From assembly GCF_900046475.1 (NCBI RefSeq), contig NZ_FCOU01000002.1, positions 93,888 through 157,887 on the forward strand: DNA of 64,000 nucleotides. Direction: 5' to 3'. Origin of the DNA: Collinsella ihumii (GTDB taxonomy: Bacteria > Actinomycetota > Coriobacteriia > Coriobacteriales > Coriobacteriaceae). The notes below the pieces were generated by a model. The model saw only the letters and a program-made list of their open reading frames with translations. It did not search any database and was not told the DNA's origin. The first letter of the stretch is position 1; every line of letters starts with the position of its first letter. Made by a program: the position numbers and the translations under genes. Shown in pieces: positions 8,216 to 16,714 of the stretch.

Positions 8216-9697
8216 ATGCAGCTTTCGCTCACCGACGTCACCTTCGCCTACCCTTCCGCCCAAGAACCCATTTTCAACAACGTCACCGTCGCGTTCCCTG
8301 TCGGCTGGACCGGCCTTCTCGGCGACAACGGGTGCGGTAAATCCACCCTCGCGCGCATCGCCTGCGGACAGCTGCAGCCCGATGCGGGATCGGTCACGCG
8401 CGGCCTGGTCAGCATCATGTGCGCTCAGGAAGTCGACGAGGCGCCCGAGGGGCTGTACGACTTCGCGGCGGACTACGGTCGCGATGCGCGCGAGCTGCGC
8501 CGCATCTTCCGCATCGAGGACGACATGCCCTGGCGCTTCGACGAACTCTCTTTCGGCGAGCGCAAGAAGCTCCAGATCGCCGTCGCCTTGTGGCAGCGCC
8601 CCGACGTGCTCGTCGCCGACGAGCCCACCAACCATCTGGACGCAGACGCCCGCTCCCAGCTCGCCGACGCGCTTCGGCGCTTCCGCGGCATCGGAATCCT
8701 TGTTTCGCACGACCGCGACCTGCTGGACGACCTGGTGGACCGCTGCGTATCGTTCGAGGCGGGCGGTGCGCTCGTCGTGCGGCCGGGCGGATACACGGCG
8801 GCACACGGCCAAGCCGAGCTGGAGCGAACCTCCGCCCTGCACGAGCGCGCCGCCGCCAAGGAGCACCTGGCGAGGCTCACCGCCGAGCAGGAGCGTCGCG
8901 CGCACGAGGCAGCGCGCGCCGACGCGCGCCGCAGCAAGCGCAGGATCGACCCCAAGGACAAGGCCGCAAAGGCAAAAATCGATCTCGCCATCTACACCGG
9001 TCAGGACGGGGCGGCGGGAAAATCGGCCGTGCAGATGAACGCGCAGGTCGAAGCCGCCCGCAAGCGGGTCGCAGCCGCGTTCGTGCACAAGCGCTACGAC
9101 GGCGACCTGTGGGTTGACGCGCAGCCGAGCCGCCGCAAGACGGTGCTGCACGTACCGGCATCTTGCATCCCCTGCGGAGCAGGAGAGCTCGTCATCCCCG
9201 AGCTGTTCGTGGGGAACACCGACCACGTGGGCATCGTCGGGCCAAACGGCGCCGGCAAGTCAACGCTGCTCGCGCACGTACGCGGCCTGGTGGCATCCGA
9301 TCTACCTGTGCTCGACATCCCGCAGGAAGTCGAACCGAGCGAGCGGGAGCGCCTCGTTGCGCGCATCGTCTCGCTCTCCCCCGCCGAGCGCGGGCAGGTG
9401 CTCTCGACCGTCGCGCAGCTCAATTCCGATCCCGACCGCATCCTGGAGGGCGGTCGCACGAGCCCGGGAGAGCTGCGCAAGCTCATGCTCGCCGAGGGGC
9501 TGCTGCGCCATCCGGTCCTCATCATCATGGACGAGCCCACCAACCACCTGGACCTGCATTCCACCGAGGCGCTGGAGCGGGCGCTTGCCGGATATCCGGG
9601 AGCGCTGCTGCTGGTGAGCCATGACCGCACGTTCTTGCGAGCCTGCACCTCGAGCGTCTGGGACGTCCGTGACGGACGGGTCTCGCCCCATGCATAA
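8216..9697 (+). CDS. ABC-F family ATPase
   Basis: A 493-residue protein with two ATP-binding cassettes and no membrane segments, the ABC-F layout of ribosome-associated ATPases. Cassette 1 has GDNGCGKST (Walker A), the degenerate signature LSFGERKKLQ and VLVADEPTNHLD. A basic, coiled linker (about 210-300, rich in Arg, Lys and Ala) follows. Cassette 2 has GPNGAGKST, SPGELRKLM and IMDEPTNHLDLHS. ATG at 8216 lies 8 bases after AAGGAG; the ATG two codons earlier is too close. The size fits antibiotic-resistance ABC-F proteins, which dislodge drugs from the ribosome, and the long leader would suit attenuation control, but a housekeeping translation role is equally possible. Confidence 0.88.
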   Translation: MQLSLTDVTFAYPSAQEPIFNNVTVAFPVGWTGLLGDNGCGKSTLARIACGQLQPDAGSVTRGLVSIMCAQEVDEAPEGLYDFAADYGRDARELRRIFRIEDDMPWRFDELSFGERKKLQIAVALWQRPDVLVADEPTNHLDADARSQLADALRRFRGIGILVSHDRDLLDDLVDRCVSFEAGGALVVRPGGYTAAHGQAELERTSALHERAAAKEHLARLTAEQERRAHEAARADARRSKRRIDPKDKAAKAKIDLAIYTGQDGAAGKSAVQMNAQVEAARKRVAAAFVHKRYDGDLWVDAQPSRRKTVLHVPASCIPCGAGELVIPELFVGNTDHVGIVGPNGAGKSTLLAHVRGLVASDLPVLDIPQEVEPSERERLVARIVSLSPAERGQVLSTVAQLNSDPDRILEGGRTSPGELRKLMLAEGLLRHPVLIIMDEPTNHLDLHSTEALERALAGYPGALLLVSHDRTFLRACTSSVWDVRDGRVSPHA

Positions 9698-9701
9698 GCG
9701 T

Positions 9702-9726
9702 GCCCGGGCACCGATCTGCCCGGGCA
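9702..9726. terminator. Inverted repeat between convergent genes
   Basis: GCCCGGGCA and TGCCCGGGC flank CCGATC, giving a 9-bp GC stem 4 bases after the ABC-F stop. It lies between that gene and the convergent amylase gene. No T run follows directly, so efficiency is uncertain. Confidence 0.5.
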
Positions 9727-9779
9727 TCCGTCTCTCACGCGCGCACGGGTTGTAACGAGCCCGTCCTGAAACGCGCCCT

Positions 9780-11132
9780 CTAGAGGGAGCGCAGCCAGCG
9801 CACCTCGAACGGGGCGAGCTTGAGCGACCCGTCCAGCTCAACCGGCGCGGCCCCGCGATCGAGCAGGTCGGCAAACGACCCGCGCAGCTCATCGGCCTGC
9901 AGGGTAAAGGGCTCGTCCACAGCGTTCACCGCCACCAGCACGCGCTCGGCAGGATGCTCGCCATCCATATCCGCCGCGCGCTCGAACAGCAGCTGCTTGT
10001 TGGTGATGACCACGTTGCGGTAGGACCCGTAATTGAGGGCGCGGCTGTCGGCGCGCGCGGCTATGAGCCCCTTCAGGTACTCTGTCAACTCGTTCGGCTC
10101 GGGCTCGACGAACTCGGGACGCAGATCGTAGTCGTCGTGCGCGCCCTTCACGCCGGCCTGTCCCCATTCGCTGCCGTAGTACAGGCACGGGATGCCCGGC
10201 ATGCCGAACAGCACGCCATAGGCCGGACGGATGGCGCGCGGCTCGGTCAGGATGCTCGCCAGGCGCGTGACGTCGTGGTTGTCGGCGAACGAGAGCAGGT
10301 GCAGCCCGCGATAGATGCACCACGGGTCACCGCCGAACTGGCGATGCAGCGAGTGGGCGATCTCGAACATGTTCTGGGAGTTGAAGCTCGAGTACAGCCC
10401 CTTGTAGCACTCGTAGTTCGTGCACGAATGCAGCATCCCGTCGTTGACGATCTGGCTGTAATCGCCGTGGAGCGTCTCGCCGATGAGGACGAAGTCGCGC
10501 CCCGGCTCGCTCGCCGCGGTGATGTCGTTTGCGACCTGGCGCAACCGGCGGATGAAATCATGGTCGAGCGAATAGGCGACATCCAGGCGCAGGCCGTCGA
10601 TATCGAACTCGTAGCGCCAGGCGCGCACGATGTCGAGCAGGTACTCGACGACCGCCGGATTGCGCAGGTTGAGCTTCACCAGGTCGAAGCACCCTTCCCA
10701 GCCCTCGTACCAAAAGCCGTCGCCGAACGCCGAATCGCCCTCGAAATTGATGAAGAACCAGTCGCGGTAGGGTGAGTCCCAGCGCTTCTCTCGCACATCC
10801 TGGAACGCCCAGAACTCGCGTCCGACATGGTTGAACACCGCGTCGAGCACCACGCGGATACCGTGGTCGTGGAGCTCGCGGACGACCTCGACAAAATCAT
10901 CGTTGGTGCCCAGGCGGCAATCGATCTTGGTGAAGTCGCGCGTGTCGTAGCCGTGCGCGCTCGACTCGAACACGGGGTTGAGCAGCACGGCGCCGACGCC
11001 CAGCTCCTCCAGGTAGTCCGCCCACTCCGCCACGCGCTTGATGCGATGCTCCTGGATGCCGTCGTTATGGAGTGGCGCACCGCAGAACCCGATGGGATAA
11101 ATCTGATAGAACGTGCTCTCGAATGCCCACAT
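9780..11132 (-). CDS. Alpha-amylase family (GH13) glycoside hydrolase
   Basis: A 450-residue retaining alpha-glucan hydrolase of the (beta/alpha)8-barrel GH13 family. The four conserved regions are visible in order: DAVFNHVG (region I, near residue 104), DGLRLDVAYS with the nucleophile Asp, VLIGETL with the acid/base Glu, and FADNHD with the transition-state Asp. The start MWAFESTFYQIYPIGFCG resembles neopullulanase/cyclomaltodextrinase-like cytoplasmic enzymes; there is no signal peptide, so it acts on imported maltodextrins. ATG at 11132 lies after AAAGGAGGAG. An extended -10 GGGTATACT is at 11172-11180 on the reverse strand. It is shorter than typical cyclomaltodextrinases (about 580), lacking their N-terminal domain. 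Confidence 0.88.
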   Translation of the reverse strand: MWAFESTFYQIYPIGFCGAPLHNDGIQEHRIKRVAEWADYLEELGVGAVLLNPVFESSAHGYDTRDFTKIDCRLGTNDDFVEVVRELHDHGIRVVLDAVFNHVGREFWAFQDVREKRWDSPYRDWFFINFEGDSAFGDGFWYEGWEGCFDLVKLNLRNPAVVEYLLDIVRAWRYEFDIDGLRLDVAYSLDHDFIRRLRQVANDITAASEPGRDFVLIGETLHGDYSQIVNDGMLHSCTNYECYKGLYSSFNSQNMFEIAHSLHRQFGGDPWCIYRGLHLLSFADNHDVTRLASILTEPRAIRPAYGVLFGMPGIPCLYYGSEWGQAGVKGAHDDYDLRPEFVEPEPNELTEYLKGLIAARADSRALNYGSYRNVVITNKQLLFERAADMDGEHPAERVLVAVNAVDEPFTLQADELRGSFADLLDRGAAPVELDGSLKLAPFEVRWLRSL

Positions 11133-11168
11133 GACAGCTCCTCCTTTGCCGCCTGATGCCCACAAGCA

Positions 11169-11180
11169 AGTAGTATACCC
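11169..11180 (-). promoter_or_regulatory. -10 promoter element of the GH13 gene
   Basis: On the reverse strand GGGTATACTACTTG has a consensus TATACT about 40 bases upstream of the GH13 start. No convincing -35 hexamer lies at 16-18 bases upstream. Confidence 0.45.
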
Positions 11181-11255
11181 GTCGCGGCGCAGGCGAACCG
11201 TCCGCGGGGGATGCGGAGGCGGCCGTAGCGGATGCGGCAGCGGTCGCGGCGAGAA

Positions 11256-11951
11256 TCAGCCCATCAAAGAACCGTTGAAATGGATGATGCCTCCCAGCAT
11301 CACGACAAGGCCGACACCGCACAGCACAAGTGCTGCCACCAGCAGGATCTTGACGATACGGGGCATCGGTCGACGCGTGCAGCACATGGCCAGCCCGATG
11401 GAGGACGCCAGGCCGACACCGAACACGATGGTGCCGGCACCGACCCATGCGGCAAGCGCCGGGAGATCATCGGGATCGACGTTGACGAGATGGTACCCGT
11501 GCAGCATCGACGGGTCGCCGGATGCGATCATGAGCACACCCGGCACCACGGTCGCGGCGCACACGACGACCGCGGCTAGAGCGCCGAGGCCGATCATGAG
11601 GGCACGCGATGTCCCCCGCGTGCTACCTCCCATCGTGACCAGAGAGCCGTTGAAGTGCACGATGGCACCCAGTGAGATCCCGATGCCGGCGATGAGCAGC
11701 GCGATCCCTATGACGCTCATCCAGTCGGGCATGTCGGCGGGCGGCATCAGCAGGGCGCACCCGACGCCCGCGACAAGCAGCCCCGCGCCCGACCAGCGCG
11801 CCAGCGGAACCATCTTGGAAGGCGGCACCGACGCGTAATGGTAGCCGTGCAAGATGCGCGGATTGCCGGAAACCAGCATGTAGACGCCCGTTGCGCCCAC
11901 GATAAGACCGCAGAGCATGCAGGTGATGAAGCCACCCATCTGTTCGTCCAT
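11256..11951 (-). CDS. Duplicated DUF3784-like membrane protein
   Basis: A 231-residue membrane protein made of two homologous halves. Each half has a helix, then LHGYHYASV or LHGYHLVNV, an xxLAxWxGAG motif, and two further helices (about six membrane segments in all). Each half ends in IVHFNGSL or IIHFNGSL before the next. The motif resembles the DUF3784 family, normally a single unit of about 110 residues, so this is an internal duplication. ATG at 11951 follows GAGGAGG; the frame extends upstream without a better start. Function unknown. It is followed downstream by the GH13 promoter region and preceded by the repeat block 12078-12410. Confidence 0.75.
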   Translation of the reverse strand: MDEQMGGFITCMLCGLIVGATGVYMLVSGNPRILHGYHYASVPPSKMVPLARWSGAGLLVAGVGCALLMPPADMPDWMSVIGIALLIAGIGISLGAIVHFNGSLVTMGGSTRGTSRALMIGLGALAAVVVCAATVVPGVLMIASGDPSMLHGYHLVNVDPDDLPALAAWVGAGTIVFGVGLASSIGLAMCCTRRPMPRIVKILLVAALVLCGVGLVVMLGGIIHFNGSLMG

Positions 11952-12077
11952 GACGAGCCTCCTCAAGGCCGCACATCCCATCGATCCGAAAGGATTGAGC
12001 AATCATAGCGCTCGGCGGCAACAGTGCAAGGTGCCCACTCGCACGTCGGCAAGCGGGGCCTTCAGAAGGATGAGCGG

Positions 12078-12410
12078 ATGCAAATCGGGGGACGTACCTG
12101 CCGCGTGCATTCTTAGGGTGCCTATGGATAGCGGAGACATACATTTTACATATATTTATATGTATATTGCATATCGAAGGCGTACCAGCCGCACCAAAAG
12201 TGCAAATCGGGGACGTACCTTCCGCTTGCATACTTAGGGTGCCCATGAATATCGGGGATGTAGCGTTTGTGTATTTTTTTATACATATCACATATCGTAG
12301 GCGTACCCGCTGCACCAAAAGAATGCACGCGGAAGGTACGTCCCCCGATTTGCATAAGTGCACGCGGAAGGTACGTCCCCCTATTTGCGTCCCCCGATTT
12401 GCACCGATCA
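12078..12410. repeat. Tandem 122-bp repeats plus inverted GGTACGTCCCC ends
   Basis: Two direct copies of about 122 bp begin at about 12078 and 12200. Both start GCAAATCGGGG(G)ACGTACC, run through CTTAGGGTGCC, an AT-rich partly palindromic centre, then CGTACC and GCACCAAAAG. They are followed by two inverted copies of the leading end (GGAAGGTACGTCCCCC with ATTTGC), near 12334 and 12370. The outer ends are therefore inverted repeats, as in a non-autonomous palindromic element that has partly duplicated. No protein-like reading frame is present. Related elements are at 14736-14790 and 22133-22436. Confidence 0.75.
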
Positions 12411-13067
12411 GCGGTCCTTCAGGATTGCGCGGATGGGCGCCGCGGTCTTGGGCAGCCAGAACTGGACCAGGGGGCCGGTGAGCAGCACGGCGACGATCGT
12501 CCCCGCGCCCACCGTGCCGCCGAGCGCAAAGCCAGCGGCCACGAAGAACAGGTCGCAGGCGACGCGGACCCAGCGGAACTCGATATTCGGAAGCTTGTCG
12601 GACAAGATGATTGCCACCAGGTCGTTCGGACCGGTTCCGGCGTTGCTGTTGATGACGATCGACATGCCAAGCGACAGCACCACGCACCCGACGAGCATGC
12701 TTGCGACGCGCAGCGCCATAGGAGACATCTCGTTGATGGCACCCTGGAGCAGCCAGGTGAACGCGTCGATGATGGGGCCGCCGCAAAACGCGCAGACCAC
12801 CGTTCCGGGTTTGACGTAACCTTTCGTGGTGAGCAGCATGACCGCCATCAAGATGCACAAGACGATCACGTGGACCGTACCGACCGTCAGCCCGAACACG
12901 CGCGAGAGGCCCTGGATGAACACGGTGAACGTATCGGTCCCGAGCGACGACTGCAAAAACAGCGTGACGCCAAGATGCGCCACCGTGAGCCCGATAAGCA
13001 AGATGACCAGGGCCTTTGCCCAATCCTGTGCGCTCCTGGCAGACGTATCCGATGCGAACTGCGCCAT
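12408..13067 (-). CDS. YitT/YczE-family membrane protein
   Basis: A 219-residue protein with five to six membrane segments. The first helix (ALVILLIGLTVAHLGVTLFL) is followed by SSLGTDTFTVFIQGLSRVFG, and a second conserved loop reads NSNAGTGPNDLVAIILSDKL; this paired LGTD/GTGPND pattern marks the YczE/YyaS/YitT family of unknown function. The ATG at 13067 has a weak GGAAAGTGGGG upstream. Its 3' end touches the repeat block at 12410. Transported substrate, if any, is unknown. The gene stands alone. Confidence 0.8.
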   Translation of the reverse strand: MAQFASDTSARSAQDWAKALVILLIGLTVAHLGVTLFLQSSLGTDTFTVFIQGLSRVFGLTVGTVHVIVLCILMAVMLLTTKGYVKPGTVVCAFCGGPIIDAFTWLLQGAINEMSPMALRVASMLVGCVVLSLGMSIVINSNAGTGPNDLVAIILSDKLPNIEFRWVRVACDLFFVAAGFALGGTVGAGTIVAVLLTGPLVQFWLPKTAAPIRAILKDR

Positions 13068-13146
13068 ATGGCCCCACTTTCCGACGAGAACCGATCGGCC
13101 GCATTATCTCACGTCGGCCCCGAAACCCGCGCGACGAACGGAGCGG

Positions 13147-13965
13147 CTAGCCGAGCAGGCGCCGGTAGATGGCGAGATCCTCGTCGAGAAAGACGTCGAA
13201 CACGACGCGAAGACCGGCATCGGGATTCGCGTCGAGCCACGCGCGAACGGCTTCGACCGCGATCTGCGCGGCCTCGGCTTGAGGAAAGCCGAACACGCCG
13301 GTGCTGATGCAGCAAAACGCGACGCTTGCGAGGCTCTCCGCCGCCGCGGCGTCCCAGGCACGCCGCATAGCACCGCGCGAGCTCGCGCCGATGCCGCGCG
13401 GTGGGCGCCCCCTGCGCGATCGGCCCGACGGTATGGATGATGCAGCGGCAGGGCAGGTTGTACACACCCGTGACCTTCGCCTGCGCGGTGGGCTCGGGGT
13501 GACCCTGCGCCGCCATGATGCGCGCGCACTCAAGACGCAGCTGCACGCCGGCAAAGGTGTGGATGGCATTGTCGATGCACGAATGGAGCGGCTGCCAGCA
13601 TCCCGTCATGGCGGAGTTGGCGGCGTTCACGATCGCGTCCGCGGCGATCGTGGTGATGTCTCCGCGCCACAGCCCCATGCGCGTATCGGCCGGGCAAGGT
13701 GCCACGTCCTCCACGCGCGTAATCCCTGCCTCGGCGATCGGCCCTTGCAGCAGCTCATCTTGCACCGCCAGGAACTCAGGCGCCGCAGGGGCCGGCTCGC
13801 GCGTGTTGACCAGGGCCCGAAACGCGCTCCAGAGCTCTTCGAACGAAGACCCGGGGCCTATATCATCTCCGCGGGAAGCATCCAGCCGCCCGTCTCCTCG
13901 CGTTCGCGCACCAACCACTCCACGGTCCTGCGCGCCAACGCGTAGCGACGCCTGTCGTCCACCAT
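13147..13965 (-). pseudogene. Zinc macrodomain protein-ADP-ribose hydrolase, two apparent frameshifts
   Basis: Translation from ATG 13965 (RBS GAGG-TGAGGAG) gives MVDDRRRYALARRTVEWLVR and loses frame near 13862. The next frame carries SSFEELWSAFRALVNTREPA and the macrodomain core DAIVNAANSAMTGCWQPLHS with CIDNAIHTF, the Cys/His ligands of the zinc-containing macrodomains that remove ADP-ribose from proteins. It loses frame again at a CCC run (13353-13355), and the last part resumes as VAFCCISTGVFGFPQ and ends DEDLAIYRRLLG at 13147. Joined, the protein would be about 270 residues, full length for the family. One-base errors would restore each junction. These macrodomains are often paired with sirtuins; none is seen here. 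Confidence 0.75.
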
Positions 13966-14165
13966 CGCTCCTCACCTCTTGCTCGGGAAACACCGAGTGA
14001 TGCATGTTCTTACCCGGTGTTCGCATCTGCCACAGGACGGGCGCGCTTGGCAAATGCGGGCACCGGATCCGCCCATCGTCCCACGAGTTTAGCCCTCTGC
14101 ACCTCACATGAGTTGTAATGTCTGCTGTTACACCATAGCGGGCGACTTCTCCACACTTCCTCCAT

Positions 14166-14188
14166 GGTGTACTATAAACACGTACACC
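14166..14188 (+). promoter_or_regulatory. Inverted repeat operator overlapping the Rrf2 promoter
   Basis: GGTGTAC and GTACACC flank nine bases that include TATAAA, a -10-like sequence. The dyad lies 45 bases before the Rrf2 start codon. Rrf2 proteins bind such dyads and commonly repress their own gene, so autoregulation is likely. Confidence 0.5.
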
Positions 14189-14232
14189 TCATGTCATGAC
14201 ACCGCTATTCACACGGAAGAAAGGGAAGCCCC

Positions 14233-14670
14233 ATGCAGATCTCGACGCGCTTCACCATGGCCGTGCACATCCTGCTCGCCATCGGCGAGTTCTCCCCCGC
14301 CACGCGCACCACGTCGACGTTCCTTTCAAAGAGCGTCAACGCCAACCCGGTCGTCATCCGGCGCGCGTTGGGCCAGCTCAAAGACGCCGGCATCATCACC
14401 GTGGAGATGGGACCGGGCGGCGCCGCGTTCGCGCGCCCCGCAGAGCAGATCACGCTGCTCGACGTGTACCGCGCCGTGGAAAGCACCGAGGACCATCTGT
14501 TCAACTTCCACGAGAATCCGAACGCCGAGTGCCCGGTCGGCCGCAACATCCATGCCGTGCTCGACAGCGAGCTCGATGACGCCCAGAAGGCGCTCGAGGA
14601 CCGTCTGGCGCAGACGTCCATCGCGGATCTGCTCGCCCGCATCGACACCCTGGTCGCCGAGCAGCAGTAA
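14233..14670 (+). CDS. Rrf2-family transcriptional regulator
   Basis: A 145-residue regulator beginning MQISTRFTMAVHILLAIGEF, the Rrf2 N-terminal helix, followed by a winged helix (FLSKSVNANPVVIRRALGQL) and the wing KDAGIITVEMGPGGAAFARP. IscR-like members carry three Cys for an Fe-S cluster after the wing; here only one Cys (AECPVGRNI, about residue 98) is present, so cluster binding as in IscR is unlikely. ATG at 14233 follows AAAGGGAAG. The dyad at 14166-14188 is its probable operator. The nitroreductase 390 bases downstream could be a target, but repeats separate them. Confidence 0.85.
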   Translation: MQISTRFTMAVHILLAIGEFSPATRTTSTFLSKSVNANPVVIRRALGQLKDAGIITVEMGPGGAAFARPAEQITLLDVYRAVESTEDHLFNFHENPNAECPVGRNIHAVLDSELDDAQKALEDRLAQTSIADLLARIDTLVAEQQ

Positions 14671-14735
14671 ACGCAGGCAACGGGAGCAGCCGATCTGCCG
14701 CTCGCCATCCGGCCATAAAGCTGCGCGTCAAAGGG

Positions 14736-14790
14736 GTGTCCCCGACGTGCAAAAGCGCATGCGGAAGGTACGTCCCCGATTTGCACTCCT
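14736..14790. repeat. GGTACGTCCCC-family repeat fragment
   Basis: Contains GCATGCGGAAGGTACGTCCC ending in CGATTTGCAC (about 14758-14787), the right end of the elements at 12078-12410 and 22133-22436. A diverged copy of the opposite end (GTGTCCCCGACGTGCAAAA) lies immediately before it. Confidence 0.6.
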
Positions 14791-14809
14791 AGATTGAACA
14801 AAGGGGCCG

Positions 14810-14890
14810 ATGACACAAAGCGGGCGAAATAGCACGCTAAGAGCTTTATTCAACCCCCTTTAGCGTGCCAAACGGCCCGTTTTGTGACAT
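14810..14890. repeat. Imperfect palindrome of about 80 bp
   Basis: ATGACACAAAGCGGGC (14810-14825) is complemented by GGCCCGTTTTGTGACAT (about 14874-14890), and AGCACGCTAA (14831-14840) by TTTAGCGTGC (14860-14869). The arms form a long interrupted stem with an AT-rich loop. A single related half (GGGGCCGATGGCACAAAC) occurs at about 30337. Confidence 0.5.
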
Positions 14891-14917
14891 TTTCGCGCAA
14901 CGACGACATCTGTGGGT

Positions 14918-14948
14918 TGGTTGGGGACGGGTTCGTTTCAACCCGTCC
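14918..14948. repeat. GGGGACGGGTT hairpin
   Basis: GGACGGGTT and AACCCGTCC form a stem around CGTTTC. The same hairpin sequence recurs at 51526-51614 and 62225-62251 and as a half at about 7806. It lies in the gap between the Rrf2 gene and the nitroreductase. Confidence 0.55.
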
Positions 14949-15055
14949 AGAGATCTGTTCAAAAGCGGGGCAACCCGGAAACGATATGCATCGCTTCCGG
15001 GCCGCCCCGAACGGGTACGAACCACAATGTCAGCCAACATCGCAAGGAGGTATCT

Positions 15056-15577
15056 ATGAACACGCTCGATGCCCTCACCACGCGCCGAAGCGTCCGCAGC
15101 TATCGAAGCGATCCCGTGCCTAAAGACGCACTCGACCGCATCATCGAGGCGGGCACCTACGCCCCCACCGGCATGGGCAGGCAGTCCCCCATCATCATCG
15201 CCATCACCGACCAGAAGGTGCGCAACGAGCTCTCTGCCCTCAACGCGAAGATCATGGGTTCAGACGGCGACCCGTTTTACGGGGCGCCCGCCGTGCTCGT
15301 CGTGCTCGCTCGCAAGGACGTGCCCACGCATGTGTACGACGGCAGCCTGGTTATGGGAAACCTCATGAACGCCGCGCACGAGCTGGGAATCGCGAGCTGC
15401 TGGATCCACCGCGCCAAGGAGGAGTTCGAGCTGCCCGAGGGCCGCGCGCTGCTCCAGGGCCTCGGCATCGACGCGGACGCCTACGAGGGCATCGGCCACT
15501 GCATCCTGGGCTATGCCGACGGCGCCGAACCAGAGCCGAAGCCGCGCAAGGAGGATTACGTGTATCGCATCGCGTGA
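15056..15577 (+). CDS. Nitroreductase-family FMN oxidoreductase
   Basis: A 173-residue nitroreductase-fold protein. It opens with DALTTRRSVRSYRSDPVPKD, where the RRSVR motif contacts the FMN phosphate, then APTGMGRQSPIIIAITDQ. The C-terminal part has LVMGNLMNAAHELGIASCWI and GIGHCILGYADG, as in small nitroreductases. ATG at 15056 has AAGGAGG 6 bases upstream; the open frame upstream crosses repeats and is not coding. It would reduce nitro or quinone groups using NAD(P)H, as a homodimer in the cytoplasm. Substrate unknown. Confidence 0.88.
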   Translation: MNTLDALTTRRSVRSYRSDPVPKDALDRIIEAGTYAPTGMGRQSPIIIAITDQKVRNELSALNAKIMGSDGDPFYGAPAVLVVLARKDVPTHVYDGSLVMGNLMNAAHELGIASCWIHRAKEEFELPEGRALLQGLGIDADAYEGIGHCILGYADGAEPEPKPRKEDYVYRIA

Positions 15578-15667
15578 TACCGCTTGAGGAATCACCGATC
15601 GATTCATTCCGCGGCAGGCGCCCTCGTGGCAAGGCGCCCGACGCGAGAGCAAGTAATCGGCGGCTCC

Positions 15668-16651
15668 CTAAAGCTCGGAGAGGCGCTTGACGTAGCGTCC
15701 GTGCGCCTCGTCCCAATCGGAGAATGCCTCGTCTCCGCGATGGTCGCCGACCCCATAGCGGCCCGCGAGTATCGAGCCTATGGCGCGGGTGACCTTCTGG
15801 GCGCCTCGCAGGTTGAGGTGGTCGCCGGCATCATAGGTGTCCTGCTGCCAGTCGATCTCCACCTTATCGGACCCGGAGTTGAGGTCGATGTAGTCCACGT
15901 CCAGCTCGTCGGCGACCTGAGCGATGCGGTTGTGCCGCGCCATATTCCAGTTCTTGGTGCTCGGCGTGCTCACGAGCACCAGGCGCGCGCCGGCATTCTT
16001 GCACATCTGCGAGATCTGCTCGAGGTACGCGCGGTTGAGGTCCGCCATCGGGGTCAGCTCGTCAGTCGGCTCCATATAGCCCTGCGTGTCTGCCGGCTTC
16101 GCCTCGAGCGCGCGGCGCAGGCGGAACCCCTTGAGCTCATCGGCCCAGGTGTAGCGGACCGGGCTCAGGAAGTCCTCTGCGGTGAGGATCTTCCAGCGAT
16201 CGTGGTACTCGAAGACGGGGAACACGTCTTTGAGCAGGCGCCGCGCCGCATCGGCCATGGAGAATCGCGCGAAGGTGCAGTTGGTCTCCAGCACCACGAC
16301 GCGCGGCGTCTGCCGCTTCAGCGCGCGGGCGAGCAGGGTGCGCGTGTAGCACAGCCGCTGCGCCGCGGTGGCGCTCACGTACGACGTGATGCCCCGATCG
16401 CCCCACAGCTGCAGCGGGGAGAACGAGCTGAACGCCTCGGAATCACCGAGGAACAGTACGTCGACGCTGCCCTCGCGCTCGCCCATCACGCCGTTGGCGC
16501 GCGCGTCGATCTGCCCGAACTCCCGCTGGTTGTTCTTGGGCATCACCACATGCGACAGCACGGCCAGCACCACCAGAAACACCGCCACCGCCGCCACGGT
16601 GCGCAAGGCGTACCGCAGGGGCAGGGGCAGCCCCTTGTTTCTCTGAATCAT
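15668..16651 (-). CDS. DltD-like / AlgJ-like SGNH membrane-anchored protein
   Basis: A 327-residue protein, last gene of the dlt-like operon. One N-terminal membrane helix (TVAAVAVFLVVLAVLSHVVM) anchors an extracytoplasmic SGNH hydrolase-fold domain: VDVLFLGDSEAFSSFSPLQL carries the catalytic GDS Ser, and the late motif DAGDHLNLRGAQKVTRAIGS carries the Asp-x-x-His pair. In DltD and AlgJ/AlgX-type proteins this domain finishes transfer of the acyl group brought across the membrane by the MBOAT partner. ATG at 16651 follows GGGAG. The 63-base gap to the MBOAT gene has no terminator. Confidence 0.8.
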   Translation of the reverse strand: MIQRNKGLPLPLRYALRTVAAVAVFLVVLAVLSHVVMPKNNQREFGQIDARANGVMGEREGSVDVLFLGDSEAFSSFSPLQLWGDRGITSYVSATAAQRLCYTRTLLARALKRQTPRVVVLETNCTFARFSMADAARRLLKDVFPVFEYHDRWKILTAEDFLSPVRYTWADELKGFRLRRALEAKPADTQGYMEPTDELTPMADLNRAYLEQISQMCKNAGARLVLVSTPSTKNWNMARHNRIAQVADELDVDYIDLNSGSDKVEIDWQQDTYDAGDHLNLRGAQKVTRAIGSILAGRYGVGDHRGDEAFSDWDEAHGRYVKRLSEL

Positions 16652-16714
16652 GTCATCTCCCATCCAACGGGCGACGGGCACGGAAGCATCGCATCCGGCA
16701 CCCGCCGCCCCCTA

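Noticed and set aside
12130..12310. AT-rich stretch as replication origin
   Set aside because: The low-GC palindromes recur as part of a tandem repeat, and there are no DnaA boxes or origin genes.
12078..12410. CRISPR array from repeated GTACGTCCCC blocks
   Set aside because: Repeats alternate in orientation, spacers are not unique or even in length, and no cas gene is near.
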